Shown here: positions 16,314 through 24,330 of the stretch, piece after piece | Numbering within the stretch: position 1 is the stretch's first letter | How the letters are laid out: the number at the start of each line of letters is the position of its first letter | Origin: Chitinophaga pinensis | GTDB taxonomy: Bacteria; Bacteroidota; Bacteroidia; 2-12-FULL-35-15 | Assembly (NCBI GenBank): GCA_945885475.1 | Contig: CAMCYR010000025.1 | Coordinates: 1 to 43,898, forward strand | Direction of reading: 5' to 3' | DNA: 43,898 bases | Notes under the pieces: generated by a model | Databases searched by the model: none | The model's input: the letters and a program-made list of their open reading frames with translations, nothing else | What the model was told of the DNA's origin: nothing | Position numbers and translations under genes: made by a program

Positions 16314-19300
16314 TTAGAATGCCCTGCTAACACCAATCACAAAACGATATTGGATAAAACCCTGATCTGTTGCTGGTATTTTATTTAAGAACAAAGGAAT
16401 ATCAAACCGAATGGTCAATGGATTTACCGTTTGTAATGCCCCGAATTTTTTGATTGTTAATGCGGCTCCGATACCTGCGTCAACACGTAGATCCGACATT
16501 TTTAAAACAACATCCTCTGTTTTATTATAGTTAATGATCCCTGCATCACCAAATAAATAGGTTGTAAGTTTGAAGGTTCTGGTCAGCCAGTTTTGTTTTT
16601 TTATTTTAATGATTCCGCTGAATTCAAGTTCTGCATTTACTGCAGCACCCGTATTTCCTTTGTAAGTATATACAACACTTCCGTCACTTTGTATTTGTGG
16701 TGCCAGATAGCCGGAGTAGCCTCTTAAATTAAGTCCGCCACCATGCTGAAATATATTTGTACTTGCTCCGATTTCCGCCCATGCCGGATCAAAAAATCCT
16801 TGTGAACGGGTGTATTTATTTTCCATCATTTCTTCGGGATTCGCTCCTGCCAAAAATAAGGATGATTCATTCGCCCAATTTTTACCTGTTCCATACTGTC
16901 CATACAATCGGGTATTTAGTAATAAACGCCATATTTTCGTACGGTTGATCACGCTTAAATTCAAACTTTGATACTCGTAATCACTCATGATTGCTGATGA
17001 TCGTAGTCCTAAATTTATCTTTCCGGTACCGGCTGCATAAGAATAGGTATGCTCTATTCCCAGATTAATTGTGTTGTTCAGCTGATTCGGAGTCCATTCT
17101 TTCGGTAACAACAAATAAGGCAGATCATTTAATCCTTTTCGGTACATCGATTTAAAATAAAGATACACTTTGTTTTTTCCTTTGATGTCTTTTCTGTCGA
17201 AACCAACAGTATATGCGTTTAGTCCGTCCAATGCTTTTGCGGAAAAATAAAAGGAAGAACCCTTCATGAATTTATCGGTCGCGGTTCTGTAATTGATCCG
17301 GTAGCTTACATTGTCATACAGGTCTTTTGCATAGTTTTCTGTTGCTGTGTCCAGATAGTTATGGCCAATACCAGTATTAAACCAGACAGTCGCATCAAAA
17401 ATGTGTTTGTAGGCCATGTAATTTCCATTTAGATTTAATCCAACTTTAAGTCCATCATAACCGTTGTACCAAATATCTGGTCTGGCGAATAGCTCGTAGC
17501 TGGTCCAGTCGGAGGGATTATAAATTTTTGAATCGAAGCGATATTTGATAGGAAATTTCTGGTTGTTATTCAGCATATTTACATCCGCCAGGCGTGTACT
17601 CGGGTCAATGATTACGTTTGCAATTCCGCCTTGTACATTTACTGTTGCGGTATATGTTTTCTGAATGTTGTCCCAGCCGATCCAGCGGGGAAGTACTTTT
17701 GATTTTGTTTGTTTTACAAACCAGTTATTTGGAATGTGGTAATAGTATACGCTATCATTTTTTCCAACCACTGCAAAATCAACAGGCATTTGCATGCCTT
17801 TACGTTTGAAGGTGATGTTGTAAACGCCTTCTCCTGTGCCCTTTTTTACTGATTTTACAGAATAGTCAATTGTTTTAGACGTCTCCATCCATTCATCAAA
17901 AAACCAATTTAAGTCAACATGCGTATATTGAATAATCGAATTTCTAAAGTCTTCTACATAGGGGTGAGCAAATTTCCATTGATTAAAATAGTGAGACATG
18001 GATGCCTTAAATAAAGAATCACCAAGAGTGTATTGCAGGTTATACAGCATGGTTGCCGTCTTCATGTAAACCTGTGAATATCCCCCACCATGGCGAATCG
18101 CACCATTGTACATATCCGAATGTAAGCTCATGAATGTTTCCACATCTTTGGCTGCGGAATTCATATATCCATTATACACTTCGCTGTTGCGCACATAATC
18201 CGGCTCCGTAAAGCGGTTTACATAATTTGATTTGGGTACATATTTTATTCTTTCTTTTCCATCGATCCTTTCGTAGGTCCAGTTGGTAATAAATTGTGTA
18301 AATCCTTCATCTAAAGCCGGTCGATACGTTTCGTTAGAACCAACCATTCCAAAAAACCAGTTGTGACTAATTTCGTGAACAAACAGATCTCTGTAGTCGG
18401 GATCAAATCCGCCGCACAAGGTTACCATCGGATATTCCATTCCGTCTTGCGCATCGGCAACAATCATTTTTGAATAAGCATATTGTCCAAAGTCTTCCGA
18501 ATTAACCCGGATGATCTTAGCTGTATATTCTGCTGCGTTCAGCCATCCGATTGCATGTGGTTCCTGAACAAGCGCAACACATCTGATGCCATTCCACTCC
18601 GCTTCTCCGATACGATAAGTCGGGTCAGCAGTAAGAGCAAAGTCGTGTACATTTTCGGCATGAAACATCCATGTTTTTGTCGTTCCATTCGGTTCAATGA
18701 TTACCGACGGCTTTTCATTCCAAGGTTTTTTAGCGAAATTTTTAATATCTAATTTTGCACGCAGGTCTGCTGGTAATACTTCATCCTTATTGATTAGCAT
18801 ACCTGTTGCATCAAGAATGTAATTATTTGGGAAGGTGAATGCAACATCAAATGTTCCGAAATCACCATAAAATTCATGATCCAGATGTTGGTCGGTGTCC
18901 CAGCCGAATTTGCGGTCGTATACCGAAATGCGCGGATACCAGTGAACAACATCGTAGTGTTTGTATCCAAATGCATTGAACATTTTCATTCTGTTCCGTA
19001 TAGAGCCGGTATCAAAATAGGTTTTGAAATTTATTTTGAACGTGATGTTTTCACCTGATTTTACAGGTGTTTTTAGATAAACCTTCAAAACGGTATTGTC
19101 CAATTCCATTTTCAGATCTTCGTTGTTAACGGTGATTTTTGATACAACCGTTCCTAAGCCTTCTTGCTGGTATTTCCCGAATTTTACTTTAATGTTGTTG
19201 TTCTTATAAAGATCTTCCAGGTAAGATCCTTTTGTCTGTGCATTATTGTATAAATGAAAATACACAAACGTTAAGTCATCCGCTGAGTTGTTGTAATAGG

Positions 19301-19514
19301 TCAATTCTTCCGCTCCATCGATAATGTCTGTCTTGTCATCAATAGTTGCATTTATTTTATAATGTACGTCTTGTTGCCAATAACCCTCGAAGGGTTTCCG
19401 GTTTTTCCAATAGTACTGACTGCTGCTGTTTTGGAAATTACTTTCAGGAAACTGTGCAATAGAATTCAGTGCAAATGAAAGCAATGCAAGTGTTATAATG
19501 GTTAATTTATTCAT
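16314..19514 (-). CDS. M1 metallopeptidase fused to an Omp85-like outer-membrane barrel
   Basis: A 1066-residue protein with a signal peptide (residues 1-20). Residues about 40-545 form an M1 (aminopeptidase N type) zinc peptidase: DGMEYPM (357-363) replaces the GAMEN exopeptidase motif, the zinc site is HEISH (380-384) with E403 nineteen residues on, and Y483 is the likely catalytic tyrosine. After a beta-rich linker, residues about 655-1066 alternate in a beta-barrel pattern. They include LRGY (930-933), comparable to the VRGF/Y motif of Omp85 loop 6, then YLFGDAGIIN, RVDAGIGAAL and LTIRFDIPLF, and the protein ends in phenylalanine (VIGVSRAF) as outer-membrane proteins do. The peptidase would thus be tethered to the outer membrane; which side it faces is not known. 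The first half is certain, the barrel class is inference. Confidence 0.9.
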   Translation of the reverse strand: MNKLTIITLALLSFALNSIAQFPESNFQNSSSQYYWKNRKPFEGYWQQDVHYKINATIDDKTDIIDGAEELTYYNNSADDLTFVYFHLYNNAQTKGSYLEDLYKNNNIKVKFGKYQQEGLGTVVSKITVNNEDLKMELDNTVLKVYLKTPVKSGENITFKINFKTYFDTGSIRNRMKMFNAFGYKHYDVVHWYPRISVYDRKFGWDTDQHLDHEFYGDFGTFDVAFTFPNNYILDATGMLINKDEVLPADLRAKLDIKNFAKKPWNEKPSVIIEPNGTTKTWMFHAENVHDFALTADPTYRIGEAEWNGIRCVALVQEPHAIGWLNAAEYTAKIIRVNSEDFGQYAYSKMIVADAQDGMEYPMVTLCGGFDPDYRDLFVHEISHNWFFGMVGSNETYRPALDEGFTQFITNWTYERIDGKERIKYVPKSNYVNRFTEPDYVRNSEVYNGYMNSAAKDVETFMSLHSDMYNGAIRHGGGYSQVYMKTATMLYNLQYTLGDSLFKASMSHYFNQWKFAHPYVEDFRNSIIQYTHVDLNWFFDEWMETSKTIDYSVKSVKKGTGEGVYNITFKRKGMQMPVDFAVVGKNDSVYYYHIPNNWFVKQTKSKVLPRWIGWDNIQKTYTATVNVQGGIANVIIDPSTRLADVNMLNNNQKFPIKYRFDSKIYNPSDWTSYELFARPDIWYNGYDGLKVGLNLNGNYMAYKHIFDATVWFNTGIGHNYLDTATENYAKDLYDNVSYRINYRTATDKFMKGSSFYFSAKALDGLNAYTVGFDRKDIKGKNKVYLYFKSMYRKGLNDLPYLLLPKEWTPNQLNNTINLGIEHTYSYAAGTGKINLGLRSSAIMSDYEYQSLNLSVINRTKIWRLLLNTRLYGQYGTGKNWANESSLFLAGANPEEMMENKYTRSQGFFDPAWAEIGASTNIFQHGGGLNLRGYSGYLAPQIQSDGSVVYTYKGNTGAAVNAELEFSGIIKIKKQNWLTRTFKLTTYLFGDAGIINYNKTEDVVLKMSDLRVDAGIGAALTIKKFGALQTVNPLTIRFDIPLFLNKIPATDQGFIQYRFVIGVSRAF

Positions 19515-19694
19515 ATATGTAATCGTGCTGTAAAAATCTATTGTAAATATAGTAGATTTTTTGAAAAGTTGGGCAGATTCTTAATCGAGGAAGAATTACT
19601 GGGTTATAGAGCTGGAGGTATCGGGTCAAGTATGTTTTTTCAGACTCGCCATAAATAACTTAATTGAGGTAATTTACTTTTTATAGTGAAGGCA

Positions 19695-19750
19695 GCGAAG
19701 CAATCTCATTCTCTTTATAAGTTCAGAAATTGCCTCGCTCCTCGCAATGA
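19695..19750. repeat. REP-like inverted repeat
   Basis: GCGAAGCAAT (19695-19704) pairs with ATTGCCTCGC (19729-19738) with one wobble, and the right side continues as TCCTCGCAATGA. This resembles the dispersed 'ATTGC..CGCTCC..GCAATGA' element common in Bacteroidota intergenic DNA. That resemblance is from memory, not a search. Confidence 0.55.
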
Positions 19751-19821
19751 TTTATTTTTGTGATCGTGATTCAGTTTTTCGTCAATTGTCAGCGCGGTCA
19801 ATCTATAGCCCTCAATTGCTG

Positions 19822-19950
19822 TTTTGTCATTTCAACTGAATTCTCTTTTTGTTATTTCAACTTAATTACCTTTTTGTCTTTCAACTGAATTCCCTTTTTG
19901 CCATCTCAACCCAATTCCTTTTTTGTCATTTCGACCAAAGCGGAGAAATC
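19822..19950. repeat. Degenerate ~25-base tandem array (five units)
   Basis: Five head-to-tail units start at 19822, 19846, 19871, 19895 and 19920. Each begins TTTTTGTCATTTCAAC or a close variant and continues AATTCYC. The last unit departs into GACCAAAGCGGAGAAATC, a REP-like imperfect hairpin (ATTTC with GAAAT, CC with GG). No unique spacers are present, so it is not a CRISPR array. Confidence 0.75.
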
Positions 19951-20087
19951 AAAAAAACGTTTCGAAATCGGGGCGGTTTCATTATTTAAATAACCATGGC
20001 TTTGTTTATTTTTTTCTTGAAAACAGCACCCCGATTAGGAAACGATTGAAAATTTTAAGCACAAACAAAAGATTCTTTAATTTTCTG

Positions 20088-20136
20088 TTGCAAATGTGCA
20101 AATATATTTAGTATGTTTGTGCTAAATATATTAGCA
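20088..20136 (+). promoter_or_regulatory. Promoter embedded in a palindromic operator of the S24 regulator
   Basis: Arms TGCAAATATATTTAG (20097-20111) and CTAAATATATTAGCA (20122-20136) form an inverted repeat with 14 of 15 matching bases and a 10-base spacer. The spacer starts with TATGTTTG (20112-20119), an exact TAnnTTTG -7 element. A TTG (20088-20090) lies 21 bases upstream as the -33 element. The palindrome ends directly against the ATG at 20137. The layout predicts that the dimeric regulator blocks its own promoter. Confidence 0.7.
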
Positions 20137-20895
20137 ATGTCGAAAATAGCCAAAAACATTAGTGTTCTGAGAGCACTAAAAAAACTATCTCAGAATCAAT
20201 TAGCGGATGAACTGGATATTTCTCGTTCCCGTTTAGGGTCGTACGAGGAAGGAAGAGCAGAACCTCCTTATGATCTTTTGATAAAAATAGCCGATCATTT
20301 TCACATTGCTATTGATGCATTGGTGCGCGGCGATCTTGCAAAAACAGATCCTGAATCTTTATTGGAAATCGGTAAAAATCGGATCCTGTTTCCTGTCATT
20401 GTCGACCGTCAAAATCAGGATATGGTGGAAGTGGTTCCGGCAAAAGCTGTGGCCGGATACTTAACCGGATATGCCGATCCTGAATTTATGGAAGATCTGC
20501 CAATTATGAACCTGCCCTTTAAAATAGTTGGAAAACATCGCGCATTCTCCATAAAAGGTGATTCGATGCCTCCTTTAAAAGATGGAACCTTTGTCGTTGG
20601 TAAATATGTTGAATCGCTGAGTGAGGTAAAAGAGGGACAAACCTATATTGTGCTTACCAAAGAAGATGGAGTTGTTTATAAACGACTTTATCGTGAAGAT
20701 AAAAAATCAACTGATATTTTTCAATTTCATTCCGACAATCCCGTGTATAGTCCGTATGCAGTTAAATCTGAAAACATTATTGAGATTTGGAGTTTTGTCT
20801 GCAGTTTAAATATTGGAGAATTCAAACCTCAGGATCTCAATCTGGAAAGTATGATTCGGTTTTTACAGTCGTTCCGCGTTGAAATGGGGAAATAG
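20137..20895 (+). CDS. XRE-S24 (LexA-like) transcriptional regulator
   Basis: A 252-residue regulator. An N-terminal XRE-type helix-turn-helix covers about 3-60 (SQNQLADELDISRSRLGSYEEGR). A linker carries the likely self-cleavage site A106-G107 (AKAVAGY). A C-terminal S24 peptidase fold has the nucleophile S143 in KGDSMPP and the general base K182 in GVVYKRL. These are the hallmarks of repressors that cut themselves when RecA is activated, or that use the fold for dimerisation only. The ORF is open to an ATG at 20113, but that codon lies in the promoter -7 element, so the ATG at 20137 is chosen. The palindrome just upstream points to autoregulation. Targets other than itself, perhaps the exonuclease downstream, are unknown. 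Confidence 0.88.
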   Translation: MSKIAKNISVLRALKKLSQNQLADELDISRSRLGSYEEGRAEPPYDLLIKIADHFHIAIDALVRGDLAKTDPESLLEIGKNRILFPVIVDRQNQDMVEVVPAKAVAGYLTGYADPEFMEDLPIMNLPFKIVGKHRAFSIKGDSMPPLKDGTFVVGKYVESLSEVKEGQTYIVLTKEDGVVYKRLYREDKKSTDIFQFHSDNPVYSPYAVKSENIIEIWSFVCSLNIGEFKPQDLNLESMIRFLQSFRVEMGK

Positions 20896-20899
20896 ACTC

Positions 20900-20999
20900 A
20901 CCACAGATTACACAGATTTTCACGGATTTTTTTATTTTTTGCTGTGTAGGTGAAATAAGTTTAAAAATTTTATCTGTGAAAATCTGTGTAATCTGTGGT
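20900..20999. repeat. Long inverted repeat built of 10-base units
   Basis: Two 28-base arms (20900-20927 and 20972-20999) are reverse complements at 27 of 28 positions and are separated by 44 AT-rich bases. Each arm consists of phased ~10-base units (CACAGATTA, CACAGATTTT, CACGGAT). It fills most of the gap between the S24 regulator and the exonuclease gene. Similar CACAGATT elements are familiar from other genomes as dispersed intergenic repeats. Confidence 0.85.
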
Positions 21000-21030
21000 A
21001 AAATATGTGGCGAACTGTTATCTTCGTTCA

Positions 21031-21543
21031 ATGTTTGCAATCATCGACATAGAAACCTGCGGAGGTAAATTTAATTACCCGAACGGACGGATTACCGAAA
21101 TATGTATTTTGATTCATGATGGCTTAACAGTAGTTGAAAAATTTTCAACACTCATTAATCCCGAATGTTATATTTCTCCCTTATATACCAGCATTACAGG
21201 GATTACTAATCAAATGGTGAGTAGCGCGCCCAAGTTTCATCAGATAGCAAAAAAAATTCATGAGATCACAGAAAACAAAACTTTTGTTGCGCACAATGTA
21301 AGTTTCGATTATAATTTTATAAAAGCAGAATTCGCATCCTTGGGTTTTAATTACGAAAGAGAAAAATTATGCACCGTGCAGCTCAGCAGAAAATTAATTC
21401 CTGGTCATCCATCTTATAGCTTAGGCAAATTGTGTGAGGCATTGAGAATACCCAACAATGCAAGACACAGAGCTGAAGGTGATGCAGTGGCGACAGCAAA
21501 GTTGTTTGATTTGTTGTTGCAAGCGAAATCGCTGAAGAAATAG
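21031..21543 (+). CDS. DEDDh 3'-5' exonuclease (DnaQ/PolC epsilon type)
   Basis: A 170-residue exonuclease-domain protein. The four acidic motifs and the histidine of the DEDDh group are present: IDIET at residues 4-8, HNVSFDYNF in the middle, and HRAEGDA near the end. It resembles the epsilon proofreading subunit, but the common Bacteroidota relative carries an extra GIY-YIG (UvrC-like) domain that is absent here, so this is the stand-alone form. The frame opens upstream at a GTG (20995) inside the inverted repeat; the ATG at 21031, directly before the first catalytic strand, is preferred. It is probably a repair or accessory nuclease. Confidence 0.85.
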   Translation: MFAIIDIETCGGKFNYPNGRITEICILIHDGLTVVEKFSTLINPECYISPLYTSITGITNQMVSSAPKFHQIAKKIHEITENKTFVAHNVSFDYNFIKAEFASLGFNYEREKLCTVQLSRKLIPGHPSYSLGKLCEALRIPNNARHRAEGDAVATAKLFDLLLQAKSLKK

Positions 21544-21666
21544 TTGTTTCAGCTTATTTTTACATCTATAAAAATAAAGATCAATAATAAAAGTAAAAGC
21601 CGTTTTGGATCTTTAGTAATTATCTTTCTCATCACCTACCAATCGTATAAAAGAAAATTGGTGCCT

Positions 21667-23625
21667 CTAATTTCCTAACTTCTTCATTCCCTTCCAAACA
21701 ATAGTAAGGTCATTCTCGATCTTATAATCTTTTGAATAAGCAAGGTGCAAGCGGTTGCGCGTTTCCGGAGTGATGGTAATATTATTTTTTATGGCATCGG
21801 CAGGAGAAAGAACCGAGGTACGCAGTTTCGGCAAATGCTCGTGCTTATCGTTGCCGTAGCCTACCCATGATTTTAATCCGAGTAAAACAGCAAAAATGTT
21901 TTTCAGAAATCCTGATTTTTTTTCCTGAAATAAGATAAGCAGCGGTGACAAAAGAATAAATAATCCGCTAGAGAGCACATCAAAAAGGCGTTTGTTTCTT
22001 TTATTTTTCGGCTTACCAATAGCGTTTACATCAATTATATATAGATCTCCGGCAGTATCAATAGAATTACTTCCGATGATAGATAGACTTTCCGGAGGAG
22101 CAATCTTAAAATCTACATCCGAAGAAACCAAGGTGTGCATGTAATCAATAATTCCCTGAGAGGAAATATCACGGGAACAAAAAATTACTTCGTTTACCTT
22201 ATATATTTCAATTACCTCTTCGATCTGATTCATCGTCCCAACAAAATCTTTATGCGTATTCCCCTTGTCGTCTGCACTAATAAAGCCCAGAAAACTAGTG
22301 TTGATATTCGTTTGTTTCAACAATCCGCTGACACGTTCAAATTCTTCCTGCTGTCCGATAATAGCGATACGTTTGCTTTTGTCAGGATTTAAATTGAAAG
22401 ACTTGAATCCTACGAAATGAAATGTTAAGCGGGAAATTAAATACGATAATATAACCCAGCCCATTCCAAATAAGATTAACGCACGCGAGAAACGATATGC
22501 TTCCGGTAATAAAGAATAGCCTATCAGGATAATGCCTGTTCCTGCTAATATTCCACGGATAATCCGGAATAAACGTACCGGCTTATCGTAGCCGCCACTT
22601 AAGTAAACGGTGAACATCCATATCGCAATGTATGCAGGAAAAGCGATGGCAACCAGGGCATCAGAATAGGAGCCTCCTTCACTGAACTTGATGTTCTTCT
22701 CGTAATAATCTTTGATCAATAATAAGCCGATCATTATTAATCCGAAATCAAATGCCGGTAATGTAATCGACTTTAAAAAACGAATAAAAATAGCCGCTCC
22801 GGCTCTTAAATAAATGGCGATGTTAATCAGAAAAGAAAAAAGCTTCGCATTGTTTTGAGAGAAATGTTTGTTTGCAAAAATGACCATCGCTTTGTAGAAA
22901 ACGAAAACATAATTAACGCTACTTTTTTTTGTGCTTTCTCCTTTGTAATGAATGATGCGGGTTTCGGGGAAATAATAGTTTTTATATCCACCTATAATGA
23001 TCCTGTATGAAAGATCAATATCTTCACCATACATAAAAAAAGTTTCATCGAGCAAACCTACTTTGTCGAGTGTCACTTTTCGCATCAGCATAAATGCTCC
23101 GGAAAGAATATCTACTTCATGTGTTTCATCTTTATCTAAAAAGCCAAGGTGGTAGTTGCCAAACGTTTTCGATTTTGGAAACAATCGCGAAAGTCCGAAT
23201 ATTTTATAAAATGCAACAGATGGAGTAGGCAAGCCTCTTTTTGATTCAGGCAAAAAATTCCCTTTTCCATCGAGCATCTTAACACCTAATCCGCCTGCAT
23301 CAGGATGTGTGTCCATGAATGCAACTACCTTTTCAAACGTATCTTCCTCAACAACGGTATCCGGATTTAATAACAAAACATATTCTCCTTTTGCAATCCG
23401 CATTGCCTGATTATTTGCAAAAGAAAATCCGGTATTTTTTTTGTTTTCGATGACGTGTGCTTCCGGGAACTTTTGTTTCACCATCGCAATTGAACCATCC
23501 ACAGAGTTATTATCGACCACAAAAATCTCTGTAGAGATATTTTCAGAGGCTTTGCGGACGGAGTGCAGACATTGCTCTAAAAAGTGTTGAACATTATAAT
23601 TGACAATTACGATTGATAACTTCAT
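21667..23625 (-). CDS. GT2 glycosyltransferase fused to a degenerate WbaP/WcaJ-like module
   Basis: A 652-residue protein. Residues 1-230 are a GT-A family 2 transferase of the rhamnosyltransferase type ([33 protein letters not shown] at 85-90, [11 protein letters not shown] near 198-208). Residues about 265-410 hold several membrane helices. Residues about 418-535 look like the Rossmann-like domain found between membrane helices and catalytic part in WbaP/WcaJ/EpsE sugar-phosphate transferases ([15 protein letters not shown]). The tail begins like a phosphoglycosyltransferase ([20 protein letters not shown], 545-564), but the conserved catalytic segment with its lysine/arginine and Asp-Glu pair is missing. 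The C-terminal [17 protein letters not shown] still matches the family end. Its ATG overlaps the recR stop (ATGA). Probably only the GT2 part is catalytic. Confidence 0.85.
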   Translation of the reverse strand: MKLSIVIVNYNVQHFLEQCLHSVRKASENISTEIFVVDNNSVDGSIAMVKQKFPEAHVIENKKNTGFSFANNQAMRIAKGEYVLLLNPDTVVEEDTFEKVVAFMDTHPDAGGLGVKMLDGKGNFLPESKRGLPTPSVAFYKIFGLSRLFPKSKTFGNYHLGFLDKDETHEVDILSGAFMLMRKVTLDKVGLLDETFFMYGEDIDLSYRIIIGGYKNYYFPETRIIHYKGESTKKSSVNYVFVFYKAMVIFANKHFSQNNAKLFSFLINIAIYLRAGAAIFIRFLKSITLPAFDFGLIMIGLLLIKDYYEKNIKFSEGGSYSDALVAIAFPAYIAIWMFTVYLSGGYDKPVRLFRIIRGILAGTGIILIGYSLLPEAYRFSRALILFGMGWVILSYLISRLTFHFVGFKSFNLNPDKSKRIAIIGQQEEFERVSGLLKQTNINTSFLGFISADDKGNTHKDFVGTMNQIEEVIEIYKVNEVIFCSRDISSQGIIDYMHTLVSSDVDFKIAPPESLSIIGSNSIDTAGDLYIIDVNAIGKPKNKRNKRLFDVLSSGLFILLSPLLILFQEKKSGFLKNIFAVLLGLKSWVGYGNDKHEHLPKLRTSVLSPADAIKNNITITPETRNRLHLAYSKDYKIENDLTIVWKGMKKLGN

Positions 23626-24242
23626 TTGAATGACAATGAATTTTCGTACAAGGTTCTATTGACAATTGATCTTCCAAGCGTTACTTCATCCGCATACTCT
23701 AACTCGTCTCCGATAGAAATTCCGCGTGCAATAGTAGAAACCGTAAGGTTGAATTCCTTCAATCGCTTATATATGTAAAAATTGGTGGTGTCGCCTTCCA
23801 TTGTTGTACTTAATGCCATTATTACTTCTTTAATCTCCCCGTTTCCTGCTTTCTGAACAAGCGTTTCAATATTCAGATCGCTTGGACCAATACCATCCAT
23901 CGGAGAAATAATTCCTCCTAAAACGTGATAAACACCGCGATATTGTTGTGTGTTTTCAATAGCCATCACATCTCTTATATCTTCTACAACACAAACAAGT
24001 GAATTATCCCTGTTTGGGTTAATACAAACTTCGCATAAAGGTTTATCTGATACATTGTGACACTTTTCACAGTAACGAAGCTCTGAACGCAGCTTGATAA
24101 ATGTATTGCCAAACTGATTTACTTCTGCTACATCCTGTTTCATTAAATGCAATACAAATCGCAAGGCAGTTCGCTTACCTATTCCGGGTAGTTTACTGAA
24201 TTCATTAACAGCTTCTTCGATTAATTTTGAGGAGAAATTCAT
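23622..24242 (-). CDS. recR: Recombination mediator RecR
   Basis: RecR works with RecO and RecF to load RecA at gapped DNA. With the ATG at 24242 the protein has 206 residues, the usual size. It shows the helix-hairpin-helix ([18 protein letters not shown]), a C4 zinc finger (C58, C61, C70, C73) and a Toprim domain ([33 protein letters not shown]). The ORF extends 24 codons upstream, but that part is unlike RecR. A TATTTTTG -7 match ends five bases before the chosen ATG, hinting at a very short leader. The stop overlaps the downstream glycosyltransferase start by four bases, which couples an unrelated function to recR. Confidence 0.95.
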   Translation of the reverse strand: MNFSSKLIEEAVNEFSKLPGIGKRTALRFVLHLMKQDVAEVNQFGNTFIKLRSELRYCEKCHNVSDKPLCEVCINPNRDNSLVCVVEDIRDVMAIENTQQYRGVYHVLGGIISPMDGIGPSDLNIETLVQKAGNGEIKEVIMALSTTMEGDTTNFYIYKRLKEFNLTVSTIARGISIGDELEYADEVTLGRSIVNRTLYENSLSFK

Positions 24243-24301
24243 TGTCCCAAAAATACTATTTTTTGCCGAGTTTTTAATGCCTTTACAAAACAAGTAATGT
24301 G

Positions 24302-24309
24302 TATTTTTG
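24302..24309 (+). promoter_or_regulatory. Possible -7 element for the RsmB-like gene
   Basis: TATTTTTG is an exact TAnnTTTG match 21 bases upstream of the ATG at 24331, in the 88-base gap between divergent recR and the methyltransferase gene. No clear -33 element is seen at the usual spacing. Confidence 0.4.
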
Positions 24310-24330
24310 CACATCTCATAGTTAATAGAA

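Larger units (their letters stand above)
19515..20096. other. Repeat-rich gene-free interval
   Basis: About 580 bases without a credible gene between the divergent M1 peptidase and S24 regulator genes. It contains an inverted-repeat element (19695-19750), a degenerate 25-base tandem array ending in a REP-like unit (19822-19950), and AT-rich sequence. A 62-codon open frame at 19923-20111 begins inside the repeat and has no protein-like character. Confidence 0.7.

Noticed and set aside
19822-19950. Possible CRISPR array
   Set aside because: The ~25-base units are contiguous and degenerate, with no unique spacers and no cas genes in the window.
19923-20111. 62-codon plus-strand open frame before the S24 gene
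   Set aside because: It begins within the REP-like repeat and runs into the regulator's promoter/operator; not protein-like.
20900-20999. Intrinsic terminator for the S24 gene
   Set aside because: The hairpin's right arm is followed by AAAATATG, not a T-run, on the plus strand; the T-rich stretch lies in the loop.
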